Counted from the stretch's first letter, positions 36,039 to 45,863 are shown. The stretch: DNA of 64,000 nucleotides from an uncultured Muribaculaceae bacterium (GCA_910586995.1 CAJUKZ010000005.1:69276-133275), one strand, 5' to 3'. The notes: generated by a model not told the origin, from the sequence alone. Numbers and translations: made by a program.

Positions 36039-37847
36039 TTAGAGGTCAACATCCTGGCTGACAACCTTCCATGAGAGAACGTTGATCACAGCACCGAGGT
36101 TGAAGCGGTCATCGTTGGGGTTTTCGGGGATCAGTTCCTCACCGCCTTCACCGGGAGTGAAGATACCGTGGCCGATCTTTGTCACGCTGTTCACGTTGAT
36201 CTTGTAGACGTGGTTGCGGACAACGCCATAGTTTCCTTCGAAATCAACTGCATACTTAACAGAATTCTCATTCTTAGCGATCAGGTGCTCAACGGGAACG
36301 GTGTAGAACATTGCACCGCCCTTGTAGCCGATAGCCTGGTATTCGCCGTTGTTGTCGCCCATCGAGAAGAATGTGTCAAGCACTTTCTTGAGTGCTTCAG
36401 TACCATCCTTAATCTCAGTGTACTTATCTTTACCGTCTTCAGTGCTGCGGGCATAGAGAACAGTCTCGTCAGAGTTGAGTTTCACACGCACTGCACCTGT
36501 CACAGCAGGCTTCTCGGGCTGGTAGAGTACCATGTCGTCTGCACTAACCTGTGTGAATGTTCTTTCGCCTACGGGCTTGGTAGCGTCGTCGCAGATGTAG
36601 AAGTTAAGCTCCTTGTTGGGCTGCTTGTCCTGTACGTTCTGGAGGAGGTACTTGATGAACTGGTCATACTTGTAGTATACACCACGGTAGAGAACCATGT
36701 CTTCGACAGGCTTCTTCACGCCATCCACTTCCTCGTAGAGAGTAGCGGTGAGGAGCACGCAGGTCACGTTGTTGATGTTCACTGTACCGGCTGCAATCGA
36801 GGTGTTATCCTTTGTGTTGGTTGTCTCGTTGCAGTATACAGGCGAGCTGATAGGAGCTGATACAGTAGCGTGTGTCAGGTGGTTGAGAGTAGGATTAGCC
36901 TGACCATAGCTACGCGATGCACCCCAGTAAGAACGGTAGTCGCCGGAGATGTTCCAGTTGAAATTGTTGATAGTGGTGGCGTTTGAGCTATAGCTCCAAC
37001 CGTTGACACCTGTGCCGAGGATGTTCTTGCACATGTTCGACTCCAGTTCGGTGTTGGTCACACCCCATTTGTCGAACTTGACATACATCTTTGTACCGGC
37101 TTCGGGATAGTCTTCACCTGAAATGTCGCCGTTGTCATTGCCGGCAACTGTAACGCGTACTTCGCGGAAGCCTTCGTCGTCAACACCGGTAATCTCGAAC
37201 TTTGCAGCGAGACGTTCTACATATACCTCTACAGGCACACCGGTCTCAAGAGCTTCTGCTTTAGTCTTCTTGAAGTTGTTTGCTGTCAGACGGTTTGCGT
37301 AGGGATAATTGTTGTCGTAAAGAGTAGCGTTGCCGTTGAAGAAGCTGGAAGTCGACATAACGAAGTCGTCGTTAGACTTGATCGACGAAGCAGCAGCGGC
37401 AGTAGCGGCCATTGTTGTGCCGGGGTTGAAACCTTCGGGGGCGTTGAGCACGGTGATCATGTAGGCAGGAAGTTCGTCTTCCTTCAGGCCCTGAAGCACA
37501 ATAGCGCTTTCTGTGATCAGCTCGACATTTCCTGGATTTGGGCTGCCTGGCTTACCGTTGAGAGCGCCAAGACGCGACTCAACCAGGAAGTTGCCCTGTG
37601 CGTCATAGAAATAGAAGTGAGCGCTGCTGATGTTGTTCTCACCAAGCTTGGAATCACCGAACTCATAGCCGCCGGCAGTTCCCTTGCCCAACAAAGAACC
37701 CTGGGCATTCTTGATCTTGATGTTCATGTAGAGGTCGTTACCACCTTCGAGGTTGTCACCGCCGCCGGTAGCAGGCTCATCGCTTGAGCAGCTGAACATC
37801 ATTGCAGCCGCTGCAAAGCCAAAGAAATACTTTGAAAACTTTTTCAT
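36039..37847 (-). CDS. Mfa1-family major fimbrial subunit
   Basis: 602 residues. The lipoprotein signal ends AAMMFSC (Cys20). The mature protein follows the Mfa1 plan: N-terminal domain with INNISSAHFYFYDAQGNFLV-like strands and VPVEVYVERLAAKFEITGVD, then a long beta domain with GVYYKYDQFIKYLLQNVQDK, and a C-terminal NHVYKINVNSVTKIGHGIF plus VNVLSWKVVSQDVDL-like end strand used for subunit linkage. Precursors are exported as lipoproteins and assembled by donor-strand exchange after protease cleavage. It is followed by a strong hairpin at 35952-36001. Confidence 0.88.
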   Translation of the reverse strand: MKKFSKYFFGFAAAAMMFSCSSDEPATGGGDNLEGGNDLYMNIKIKNAQGSLLGKGTAGGYEFGDSKLGENNISSAHFYFYDAQGNFLVESRLGALNGKPGSPNPGNVELITESAIVLQGLKEDELPAYMITVLNAPEGFNPGTTMAATAAAASSIKSNDDFVMSTSSFFNGNATLYDNNYPYANRLTANNFKKTKAEALETGVPVEVYVERLAAKFEITGVDDEGFREVRVTVAGNDNGDISGEDYPEAGTKMYVKFDKWGVTNTELESNMCKNILGTGVNGWSYSSNATTINNFNWNISGDYRSYWGASRSYGQANPTLNHLTHATVSAPISSPVYCNETTNTKDNTSIAAGTVNINNVTCVLLTATLYEEVDGVKKPVEDMVLYRGVYYKYDQFIKYLLQNVQDKQPNKELNFYICDDATKPVGERTFTQVSADDMVLYQPEKPAVTGAVRVKLNSDETVLYARSTEDGKDKYTEIKDGTEALKKVLDTFFSMGDNNGEYQAIGYKGGAMFYTVPVEHLIAKNENSVKYAVDFEGNYGVVRNHVYKINVNSVTKIGHGIFTPGEGGEELIPENPNDDRFNLGAVINVLSWKVVSQDVDL

Positions 37848-37971
37848 TGATAATGATAAATTAAAATTGTTTGTTTTGATTTTTCACTTCGATTGTTTCT
37901 CCGAGGAGAGAGTCGCATGTGTTTTTTTAGTTTTGTTTATATTATTAAGGGGTTAAAGAATTGTATTCTTA

Positions 37972-39411
37972 TCATTTAAGTGTCTGCACAGCACCATTGC
38001 GGTAGTCAAGGATTTCGCGCACCGATGCTATAGCCGCCGGAGCATCCGCAACCTTGAGGCGGGCAGCCTGCTCGAAGTAGCCGAGAGCCTCCTCATAGTT
38101 CTCGCGCAAGGCTTCAAGTATACCACGGGCATATATGGCTGATGCATCGTCGCCTGCCTTCGAGAGATAGCGCTCGGCGGCGGCATAGTCGCTACGGCCC
38201 ATAGCGGTATTGGCCGCGTTCAGGTTGGCCACCGGATCGTTGGGATACATACGCACGGCTGTCTCGAACACCTCATTGTATTCTGTCGAACCGGGAGTCA
38301 TGGACTGCGCTGCACGGTAGAACTCCGAAAGGCTCAGTTTCTGAGGCTCGCTGTGAAGTACACGGAGGATATCCTCAAGGCTTGTGAACGAGCGTATCGT
38401 ATAGTCGATCTTATAGTCGGAATGACGCAAGCCGGGGTATACTGTGGCGAGGAGGAATGCATATTCCTCTGGATACTCGCGCTTGATGCGTTCGTTCTTC
38501 GGGTCCGGCTCCATGTCGGAGTCGATGATGGCAAGAATGCCGTCGCGGTGGGCCAGGCTCGACTTCACTACATACTCGCGCAGTCCTTCCCAGTCCTCCG
38601 ACTCATAATCTGTGGCGATGAAGTCGGGTGCGAAGTTGTAGAGACGGTTCACATAGTTCTTCAATGCCAGCGTACGGTTCTGAGCCAGCCAGGTGTTGTG
38701 GCTGTAGCGGCCTTCGGGCGATGCGAAACCCTTGATCGAGATAGCAGTTATGGTCACGTCCTTGTCGTCGCGCACGGAGTCGATCGTATTGGTTATGGCC
38801 ACAAGTTCGATGGGGTTGCGGCGATAATCGGGATAGATCTCGATCTTGTCGAGCGGGAAGTCGATATAGGAGCGCTTCTTCAGTTCGCGGGTCTTCACCG
38901 AGTCGCCAACAGGCGAGATATAGTTGAACACCGGCTTGAAACGCGGAGTCTTCATAGGAGCTATCGGATCCACGCCTCTGGCGAGCACCTTGCTGCAGCA
39001 TCCGCCGAAGGCATAGTTGACTTTCAGCAGCGCGTCGTCCATCCATGCGGCATCGTCGGCCTGACCATGATATTGGATTGTCTGCTGGCGTCCCTCGCGG
39101 TAGAGAGCCGCACCTGCCAGATCCTCGTCGCGCAGATGCTTGAAATAGAGGTTGTGTCCGGCCAGGATGAATGCCGGAAATACCACACACTCCGTACTGT
39201 CGGCGTTCTGCAACACAGGGGTTATCGTTATCTGCCTGTCGCGGCCAAGCTTGAGGGCCGACACATCCAGATCCATATCCAGAAGCATCCTGTCGCCATT
39301 GCGGGCCACATCAAGACGGGTGACAGGTATCTGTCCGTTCACGATCTCCACGGCCACGGCGGGCAGCAGCGTCAGACACAGAAGCAGGGCTGTCAGTAAT
39401 GTCTTTCTCAT
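37972..39411 (-). CDS. DUF3868 / OmpA-like protein of the fimbrial operon
   Basis: 479 residues with a signal peptide (MRKTLLTALLLCLTLLPAVA). An N-terminal DUF3868 beta domain (about 20-140) is followed by an OmpA-like segment (about 225-270: ITAISIKGFASPEGRYSHNT, LAQNRTLALKNYV) and C-terminal TPR-like helical repeats (about 375-470: NDPVANLNAANTAMGRSDYA, AERYLSKAGD). It usually forms a pair with the DUF3575 protein at the head of Mfa-type operons and is presumed to serve envelope anchoring or assembly. Confidence 0.82.
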   Translation of the reverse strand: MRKTLLTALLLCLTLLPAVAVEIVNGQIPVTRLDVARNGDRMLLDMDLDVSALKLGRDRQITITPVLQNADSTECVVFPAFILAGHNLYFKHLRDEDLAGAALYREGRQQTIQYHGQADDAAWMDDALLKVNYAFGGCCSKVLARGVDPIAPMKTPRFKPVFNYISPVGDSVKTRELKKRSYIDFPLDKIEIYPDYRRNPIELVAITNTIDSVRDDKDVTITAISIKGFASPEGRYSHNTWLAQNRTLALKNYVNRLYNFAPDFIATDYESEDWEGLREYVVKSSLAHRDGILAIIDSDMEPDPKNERIKREYPEEYAFLLATVYPGLRHSDYKIDYTIRSFTSLEDILRVLHSEPQKLSLSEFYRAAQSMTPGSTEYNEVFETAVRMYPNDPVANLNAANTAMGRSDYAAAERYLSKAGDDASAIYARGILEALRENYEEALGYFEQAARLKVADAPAAIASVREILDYRNGAVQTLK

Positions 39412-39467
39412 GATTTATATATGAGTGGGATTGGTTTGTTACTAATTAAGGGTTGGAAAATCCGCGT

Positions 39468-40052
39468 TCAGAACACGTACACAAGGTTAAGCGCAGCCTT
39501 GGTCGGGCCTACATAATTGTGCGTGCGACCGCTATCCACTTTCTTTCCGCAGTTGGCGCAGCGATACTTGTCGTAGCGCGTATATGCCCAGCCGAAGCCT
39601 ATCTCTGCCTCGAGATTCCAGTGTCGGTTGAGAATCCAGGTATAGCCGTAGGCAACACCGAGACCTGCATACCAGCCCTGATAGCGATAGTCTTTAAGCT
39701 GGCTCAACCTGTTGCCGAGAAAACTCGGCAGATTCAGATTGCCGAAGTTATACTGACCTCCGAGAGCATGAAATCCAACAAAGTGTCCGGCAAAGGGATT
39801 ACAGAACCAATAGCGCGCCTCGGGCTGCACCATCCAATGCTTCCAGCGCTTGCCGCCGGAGAACGTCCACGGATTCAGGTTGCCCGACACGTCCAGCGAC
39901 CACTGAGGTGCGAGCACGAATTCAGCACCGGCGTTGAGCGTAGTCGTAGCGTCGTAGAGCAGATTGCTTTTCAGCGCAAAATCCTGCGCCTGAGCACGCC
40001 ATCCGCATAGAGCCAGCATGGCCAAGGCAAGTGTGATTACATGACGATTCAT
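39468..40052 (-). CDS. DUF3575 outer-membrane protein, first gene of the fimbrial operon
   Basis: 194 residues with a signal peptide ending RAQAQ. The body (FALKSNLLYDATTTLNAGAE, LAPQWSLDVSGNLNPWTF, MVQPEARYWFCNPFAGHFVG) is a DUF3575 beta-barrel-like protein ending KAALNLVYVF. Such proteins commonly precede DUF3868 and fimbrillin genes. Function is not established; a role in assembly or regulation at the outer membrane is plausible. Confidence 0.82.
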   Translation of the reverse strand: MNRHVITLALAMLALCGWRAQAQDFALKSNLLYDATTTLNAGAEFVLAPQWSLDVSGNLNPWTFSGGKRWKHWMVQPEARYWFCNPFAGHFVGFHALGGQYNFGNLNLPSFLGNRLSQLKDYRYQGWYAGLGVAYGYTWILNRHWNLEAEIGFGWAYTRYDKYRCANCGKKVDSGRTHNYVGPTKAALNLVYVF

Positions 40053-40189
40053 ATATCTATTTTGAACTTATTGACTTGTGTTATTTCTATGTGTTGTATT
40101 TCATAGCATAATCCTCAGCTATGATTAAGAATCCGAAAGATACAGCATACGCTTTCACAAACGATACTATTTCATCCATTTTCACGGCA

Positions 40190-40197
40190 CAAAGATA
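40190..40197 (-). promoter_or_regulatory. -7 box for the fimbrial operon
   Basis: TATCTTTG on the minus strand, about 138 bases before the first ATG at 40052; the leader is long. Confidence 0.5.
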
Positions 40198-40242
40198 CAA
40201 AAAAAGCCTCATATACACAAAATCAGAATAAGCTCCAAAAAT

Positions 40243-40284
40243 ACCCCCCCATTTTTAGTATTGTTTAACAATAACACTAAAAAT
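40243..40284. promoter_or_regulatory. Inverted repeat and C tract upstream of the fimbrial promoter
   Basis: ATTTTTAGT (40251-40259) pairs with ACTAAAAAT (40276-40284), with an inner TTGTT/AACAA. A run of seven C residues (40244-40250) lies between it and the promoter. It could be an operator for the fimbrial operon; no invertible promoter ends are visible. Confidence 0.4.
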
Positions 40285-40361
40285 CTGTCATTCAATGCAA
40301 AAAAGCACGTGTATTTTTAGGTAAAATCGGTTAACGACACATAAGTAGCCAATAGATGTGG

Positions 40362-40821
40362 CATAAATCGGTGTCCAGACGGACACCCTCCCCTTTTTTC
40401 ACACTACCGGGCACACCTGCGCTAAAGCTCCGGTGTGCCCGGTTACTGCTAAATCAGCGTCCTCCGGACGCCACCTCCTGTCCACGTGGCTACATACCTC
40501 CACGGGAAGCGCCCAATACAGACTGCTCCTGCCAACTGGACTGCACACCACTGCGGCAGGAGTGTCCGTGGACGTCCAATCCCACAAGCTTACATATCGT
40601 TACCGTCAACTCATACCTACATGTGTGAGGTATCTCAGGCATTACCGAATATAATCGCGTGTAGTATTACGCACTCCGCATACCATCCAGTTGAGTGTCC
40701 GCGGGACACGTGCATAAAAGGGAATATCCGACAGTCCACACGCCACAAAGAGGGAGCGTCCGCCAGGACGCTGATTTAATAGCAACCGGGTACACCGAGC
40801 CACAGGCGACGTGTGCCCGGC
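40362..40821. repeat. Three-hairpin dispersed repeat, copy R1
   Basis: The gene-free stretch 40053-40935 holds this element besides the fimbrial promoter. A forward unit has hairpin 1 GGTGTCC/GGACACC (40370-40387), hairpin 2 ACCGGGCACACC/GGTGTGCCCGGT (40406-40443, perfect 12 bp) and hairpin 3 GCGTCC/GGACGC (40457-40471). A reverse unit has AGCGTCC/GGACGCT (40755-40772) and CCGGGTACAC/GTGTGCCCGG (40786-40820). Between them 40565-40676 resembles 59944-60050 of copy R2. Hairpin 1 of the reverse unit is missing, so this copy looks eroded. Confidence 0.85.
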
Positions 40822-40935
40822 ACGCGCACTCCGCGAGACATGAGAACGGCATTATCTTATAGCTAAAAAGCAGCCCGGCGGACATCCTAAATGACATCCA
40901 CCGGGCAACTATATTGTAAAAAGACTGGAAAAGTA

Positions 40936-42342
40936 TCAGAATGAGCTTCCGTCGAAGCAGTGTGTGCAGACCTTGCATTTCGGGAGGCCGATGGCTGCAA
41001 CAAGAGCTTCCAGCGTATTGAAGCGGAGCGAATCGAGGCCTAATTCATCGCATATGGCAGCAACCATGCGGGCGTAACGCTCGCTTTTGGGATCTGCATA
41101 CTCATCGAGATGCTTCTCGCCTTCCTCACCCTCGAGTTTCGCGATCACACGACGGGTGATCAGTTCCATCGGAGTCTTCGACGCCGTGAAGTTGATGAAT
41201 TCGCACGGATAGATCAGCGGCGGACATGAGATGCGCACATGCACTTCCTTCACCCCTCCCTCGCGCAGGTCCTTCACATTGTCGCGCAACTGCGTGCCTC
41301 GCACGATCGAATCGTCGCAGAAAGCAACGCTCTTGCCTTCGAGCAAAGCCTTATTGGCGATAAGTTTCATCTTGGCCACAAGTTCGCGGAGTTCCTGCGA
41401 TGCAGGTGTGAAGCTGCGCGGCCAAGTAGGTGTATACTTCACGATACCACGCTTGTAGGGTTTGCCTATGCCCTGCGAGAATCCGAGAGCCATACCAGTG
41501 CCGCTGTCGGGGATAGGGCTTACGAAATCGACCTCGGCGGTGTCATCAGCACCCATAGCATAACCGGCATCATAGCGCATGTCGTCCACATTGCGACCTT
41601 CATATTCGCATGGAGGATAACCGTAATACGTCCAGAGGAAAGCGCAGATCTGCATCTCCTTTTCCGGGGCTTTGAGCTGCTCTACACCATCAGGTGTAAC
41701 CTTAACTATCTCGCCCGGGCCGATCTGACGGTCCAACGTATAACCCAGATTGCCGAAAGAATGGCTTTCCGAACTGAGGGCATATCCCTCATCGTTCTTG
41801 CCTATCGCTATAGGCGTACGGCCCCGGAAATCGCGAGCCGCTATGATGCCGCTATCGGTCAGAATAAGCATCGAGCAGGAACCTTTCACCTTATTATATA
41901 CGCGAGTGATTCCGTCTACAAAATCCTCGCCCTCGGAGATTATGGCGGCCACAAGTTCCGTAGGGTTCACAATGTCGTTGCTATGCTCACAGAAGTGATG
42001 CCCTCGGTCGAGCAACTCTTTCTGCAGATCCTTGACATTGTTTATCTTGGCTACCGTAACTATCGCGAACTTACCCAGGCGGCAATTCACGATGATAGGC
42101 TGCGCGTCCGTGTCGGAAATCACGCCTATACCTGCCTTGCCTGAAAATTCGGTCAGGTCGCCCTCGAACTTAGTGCGGAAATACGTATTCTCGATGTTGT
42201 GGATCGAACGCATGAAGCGACCGTTGTCGACCGATGCCATGCCTGCCCTGCGCGTACCGAGATGCGAATTGTAATCAACACCATAAAAAAGCTCACTGAT
42301 GCACTCCTTGGAGCGCTTGGCTACGCCAAAAAATCCTCCCAT
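40936..42342 (-). CDS. PurF-like amidophosphoribosyltransferase lacking the N-terminal Cys
   Basis: 468 residues. The class II glutamine amidotransferase domain (about 1-240) and the phosphoribosyltransferase domain (about 250-430) are both recognisable. The PRPP loop VAFCDDSIVRGTQL is intact, and a CKVCTHC motif at the C-terminus recalls the Cys ligands of iron-sulfur PurF enzymes. However the protein begins MGGFFGVAKR, whereas active PurF begins MCGI with Cys as the glutaminase nucleophile. As written it cannot hydrolyse glutamine in the usual way; it may use free ammonia or have another role. I recall similar MGGFFG proteins in other Bacteroidales. A -7 box is at 42371-42378. Confidence 0.85.
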   Translation of the reverse strand: MGGFFGVAKRSKECISELFYGVDYNSHLGTRRAGMASVDNGRFMRSIHNIENTYFRTKFEGDLTEFSGKAGIGVISDTDAQPIIVNCRLGKFAIVTVAKINNVKDLQKELLDRGHHFCEHSNDIVNPTELVAAIISEGEDFVDGITRVYNKVKGSCSMLILTDSGIIAARDFRGRTPIAIGKNDEGYALSSESHSFGNLGYTLDRQIGPGEIVKVTPDGVEQLKAPEKEMQICAFLWTYYGYPPCEYEGRNVDDMRYDAGYAMGADDTAEVDFVSPIPDSGTGMALGFSQGIGKPYKRGIVKYTPTWPRSFTPASQELRELVAKMKLIANKALLEGKSVAFCDDSIVRGTQLRDNVKDLREGGVKEVHVRISCPPLIYPCEFINFTASKTPMELITRRVIAKLEGEEGEKHLDEYADPKSERYARMVAAICDELGLDSLRFNTLEALVAAIGLPKCKVCTHCFDGSSF

Positions 42343-42370
42343 AAGATAGATCCTTTAAATTTTGAAGCCG

Positions 42371-42378
42371 CAAAGGTA
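42371..42378 (-). promoter_or_regulatory. -7 box for the PurF-like gene
   Basis: TACCTTTG on the minus strand, 28 bases before the ATG at 42342. Confidence 0.6.
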
Positions 42379-42539
42379 AACATTTTCCGAAATACAAGCA
42401 TGTATTTTCCGATAAAATTTGATGGCATAAATCATATTTCCCAATATTTTTCCAATTGCAGATACCATATACTATCCGGCATGAAATCTTCCCATTTATT
42501 ATTAAACAGGCTCTTATTTCCTATTACCGAATTTTTCGC

Positions 42540-42547
42540 TAACTTTG
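42540..42547 (+). promoter_or_regulatory. -7 box for pheT
   Basis: TAACTTTG, 43 bases before the pheT ATG. Confidence 0.6.
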
Positions 42548-42590
42548 CACGGAATTTTGCCGAGACTCTTAAAAGACACCATAATACATC

Positions 42591-45059
42591 ATGAATATTT
42601 CTTATAGCTGGCTGAAGCAGTATATAGACTTCAACCTATCGCCCGAGGAACTCGCACAAGCACTTACATCCATAGGCCTGGAGACAGGCACGATAGAGCG
42701 CGTTGAATCCATAAAGGGCGGCCTGCGCGGCATTGTCGTCGGAAAAGTCCTCACATGTGAGGATCACCCCAACAGCGACCATCTCCACATCACGACAGTG
42801 GATCTTGGCAATGGCGAGCCGACACAGATCGTCTGCGGCGCACCTAACGTGGCTGCCGGACAGACTGTCGTTGTAGCTACTGTAGGGACAACACTCTACG
42901 ACGGTGACAAGGAATTCCAGATTAAGAAATCGAAAATACGCGGCACTGAATCTTTCGGCATGATATGCGCCGAGGACGAGATAGGCGTGGGACATTCCCA
43001 CGACGGAATCATCGTACTGCCCGACACCGTGGCTGCCGGAACACCCGCGGCCGAATACTACGGACTTACCGACGACTTCGTGCTGGAGGTGGACCTGACC
43101 CCCAACCGTATCGACGCCGCCTCGCACTATGGCGTAGCCCGCGACCTCGCTGCATGGCTCGCATGCCATGCCGAACCGGCGAAACTGTCGCGCCCCGACA
43201 CTGAAGCTTTCCATCCCGACCGCACCGACGGCGCAGTGAGCGTATCGGTAGAGAACACCGACGCCTGCCCGCGCTATTGCGGACTCACCATCCGTGGAAT
43301 CAAGGTTCAGGAAAGTCCACAGTGGCTGAAAGACCGCTTGAACGCCATAGGTCAGCGCCCGATCAACAATATCGTCGACATCACCAACTACATACTCCTC
43401 GGACTCGGACAGCCACTGCACTGCTTCGACCTGGCCAAAGTCAAAGGTGGCCGGATCGTGGTACGCAACTGTCCCGATCAGACTCCGTTCACCACCCTCG
43501 ACGGCATTGAACGCAAACTATCCGATGCCGACCTTATGATCTGCGATGCGGAAGATCCGATGTGCATAGCAGGAGTCTTCGGCGGATTGGAATCCGGCGT
43601 CACCGACAGCACCACCGACATCTTCCTCGAAAGCGCCTGCTTCAATCCAACAAGCATCCGCAAGACCGCACGCCGCCACGGACTGAGCACAGATGCATCG
43701 TTCCGCTACGAACGCGGCCTCGACCCCAATTTCTGTTCATACGCCATCAAGGTTGCGGCTCTGATGATAAAGGAAATAGCAGGCGGAGAGATCTGCGGCG
43801 ACATCACCGACATCTACCCTGCCCCAGTCAGCCCCTGGAAAGTAACGCTCGACTTCCGGCGTATGAACGCCCTTATTGGCAAAGAGATTCCCCGCGACAC
43901 TGTAGAGAAGATACTGCGCTCGCTCGAAATCGAGATCATAAGTGCCGACGACCGTGAAGCCCACCTGCTTGTACCGAACTATCGCGTAGATGTGACGCGC
44001 CCCTGCGACGTCACCGAGGACATCCTGCGCATCTACGGCTACAACAACGTCGAATTCCCCGAAAGCCTGCATTCGTCTCTCTCATTCAAGACCGAGACAG
44101 ACAGTGCCGATGACCTGCGCCGTCTGATAGCGGCACAACTCACAGCCGCCGGATTCAACGAGATTCTCAACAACTCGCTGACAGCCGAAAAATACTACTC
44201 TCAACTGACCACCTACCCTGCCGACAACTGCGTGCATCTGCTCAATCCTCTGAGCAGCGATCTCAATGTGATGCGCCAGACACTCCTGTTCGGCGGTCTG
44301 GAATCATTGAGCCACAACATCAACAGAAAAGCAGCCGACCTCGCACTCTACGAGACCGGAAACGTATACTTCTTCAACCCACAGGCACAGATAACAGCAG
44401 AAAAACCTCTTGCGCCCTACAGCGAATCGGCACGCCTGGCCCTCTGGCTCACAGGCAACTCGCGCACAGCCAACTGGGCACGTCCTGCCGAGGAATCTAC
44501 TTTCTACGACCTGCGGGGCCACGTTGCCAACATATTCGCCCGCCTGGGTATCAACGAGAACGAAACCGTAATAGCACAGGAAGCACCAGCCGACATATTC
44601 AGCGCCGGCATCACCATATCGACCCGGTCGGGAAAGCACCTCGGATATATCGGACTGGTAGCTAAACCGCTGCTCAAGGCTTGCGACATAAAACAACCGG
44701 TGGTTTTCGCCGAACTCGACTGGATGGCTCTCGTAAGACTCGCCTTGAAGAAAAAAACCACCTACACACCACTGCCGAAGACAATGCCCGTGCAGCGCGA
44801 CCTCGCTCTGCTCATCGACAAGGCCGTGACATTCCAGCAGGTGCAGCGTACAGTGGCAGAAAGCGAGAAGCGGATACTGCGCGACGTGACACTGTTCGAC
44901 GTATACGAAGGCGACAAGCTGCCCGAAGGCAAAAAGTCGTATGCCATATCAATCACACTGCAAGACCCGGAGAAGACTCTTCAGGACAAGCACATCGAAC
45001 AGGTGATGAACAAGATAATCACCAACCTGCGCAAGCAACTCGGTGCTGAACTAAGATAA
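42591..45059 (+). CDS. pheT: Phenylalanyl-tRNA synthetase beta subunit
   Basis: 822 residues, normal for bacterial PheT. Domains in order: N-terminal MNISYSWLKQYIDF, tRNA-binding EMAP/OB domain (about 40-150, CEDHPNSDHLHITTVD), B3/B4 editing domain (about 210-385, including QRPINNIVDITNYILLGLGQ), B5 (about 405-475), catalytic-like core (about 490-700), and the C-terminal anticodon-binding FDX-ACB domain (about 728-821, PVQRDLALLIDKAVTF). It pairs with PheS to charge tRNA-Phe; pheS is not in the window. It is followed closely by a YebC-family gene. Confidence 0.96.
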   Translation: MNISYSWLKQYIDFNLSPEELAQALTSIGLETGTIERVESIKGGLRGIVVGKVLTCEDHPNSDHLHITTVDLGNGEPTQIVCGAPNVAAGQTVVVATVGTTLYDGDKEFQIKKSKIRGTESFGMICAEDEIGVGHSHDGIIVLPDTVAAGTPAAEYYGLTDDFVLEVDLTPNRIDAASHYGVARDLAAWLACHAEPAKLSRPDTEAFHPDRTDGAVSVSVENTDACPRYCGLTIRGIKVQESPQWLKDRLNAIGQRPINNIVDITNYILLGLGQPLHCFDLAKVKGGRIVVRNCPDQTPFTTLDGIERKLSDADLMICDAEDPMCIAGVFGGLESGVTDSTTDIFLESACFNPTSIRKTARRHGLSTDASFRYERGLDPNFCSYAIKVAALMIKEIAGGEICGDITDIYPAPVSPWKVTLDFRRMNALIGKEIPRDTVEKILRSLEIEIISADDREAHLLVPNYRVDVTRPCDVTEDILRIYGYNNVEFPESLHSSLSFKTETDSADDLRRLIAAQLTAAGFNEILNNSLTAEKYYSQLTTYPADNCVHLLNPLSSDLNVMRQTLLFGGLESLSHNINRKAADLALYETGNVYFFNPQAQITAEKPLAPYSESARLALWLTGNSRTANWARPAEESTFYDLRGHVANIFARLGINENETVIAQEAPADIFSAGITISTRSGKHLGYIGLVAKPLLKACDIKQPVVFAELDWMALVRLALKKKTTYTPLPKTMPVQRDLALLIDKAVTFQQVQRTVAESEKRILRDVTLFDVYEGDKLPEGKKSYAISITLQDPEKTLQDKHIEQVMNKIITNLRKQLGAELR

Positions 45060-45093
45060 TCATAAACATAACTCATACACATCCACCACTACT

Positions 45094-45825
45094 ATGGGAA
45101 GAGCTTTTGAATACCGCAAAGCCAGAAAACTAAAACGTTGGGGCAACATGTCCCGCACATTCACCCGTATCGGCAAAGAAATCACAATAGCAGCAAAGGC
45201 CGGCGGACCTGATCCCTCGACCAACCCCCGCCTCCGCGCCCTTATGCAGAATGCCAAGGCTGCCAACATGCCCAAGGACACTGTGGAGCGCGCTATCAAG
45301 AAAGCAACCGATAAGGATGCAGGCGACTACAAGGAAATCACATACGAGGGATACGGACCTCACGGAATCGCCATCTTCGTAGAAGCTGCAACCGACAACA
45401 ACACCCGCACTGTTGCCAACGTACGCTCATACTTCAACAAACTCGGCGGATCGCTTGGCACTCAGGGCTCTCTGACATTCCTTTTCGACCACAAGGCCGT
45501 GTTCAAGATCAAAGCTAAAGAAGGCGTATCACTCGACGATCTCGAACTTGAGCTTATCGACTACGGCGTGGACGAACTCGAACACGACGATGAGGACATC
45601 ATGCTCTACGGCGCTTTCGAGGAATACTCCAACATACAGAAATACCTCGAAGACAACGGATTCGAAATCATCAGTTCGGAATTCGAGCGTATACCCCACG
45701 AACTCAAGGAAGTTACTGCCGAACAACGTGCTGCCATCGACAAACTGCTCGAAAAACTCGAGGAAGATGAAGACGTGCAGAACGTGTTCCACAACATGAA
45801 GGAAGACGAGGAAGGCGAGGAATAA
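45094..45825 (+). CDS. YebC/PmpR-family protein
   Basis: 243 residues. The N-terminus (MGRAFEYRKARKLKRWGNMS, FTRIGKEITIAAKAGGPDPS) and TYEGYGPHGIAIFVEAATDN are characteristic. The family is described as DNA-binding regulators and, in more recent work, as translation factors that help ribosomes at proline-rich stretches. The very acidic C-terminus (LEEDEDVQN, KEDEEGEE) is typical of Bacteroidetes members. It follows pheT after 34 bases. Confidence 0.93.
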   Translation: MGRAFEYRKARKLKRWGNMSRTFTRIGKEITIAAKAGGPDPSTNPRLRALMQNAKAANMPKDTVERAIKKATDKDAGDYKEITYEGYGPHGIAIFVEAATDNNTRTVANVRSYFNKLGGSLGTQGSLTFLFDHKAVFKIKAKEGVSLDDLELELIDYGVDELEHDDEDIMLYGAFEEYSNIQKYLEDNGFEIISSEFERIPHELKEVTAEQRAAIDKLLEKLEEDEDVQNVFHNMKEDEEGEE

Positions 45826-45863
45826 ATCCTCTCCCCGGAAACCGGCCTCCTCTAAGGAAATAC

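Noticed and set aside
38353..39399. Open frame of 348 codons antisense to the DUF3868 gene, and a similar one at 31944-32996 antisense to the DUF4906 gene
   Set aside because: The sense genes have signal peptides and family motifs; the antisense products have neither.
40053..40362. Invertible promoter for the fimbrial operon
   Set aside because: Only one short inverted repeat (34 bases end to end) is present, the promoter lies outside it and no recombinase gene is nearby.
40356..40779. Short open frames in the repeats that give similar peptides (for example CTRLLVNQRP or YPVTAKSASSG) at 40.4, 59.8 and 63.5 kb
   Set aside because: The similarity follows from the conserved DNA hairpins. The frames have different starts, ends and lengths in each copy and occur in several frames and on both strands.
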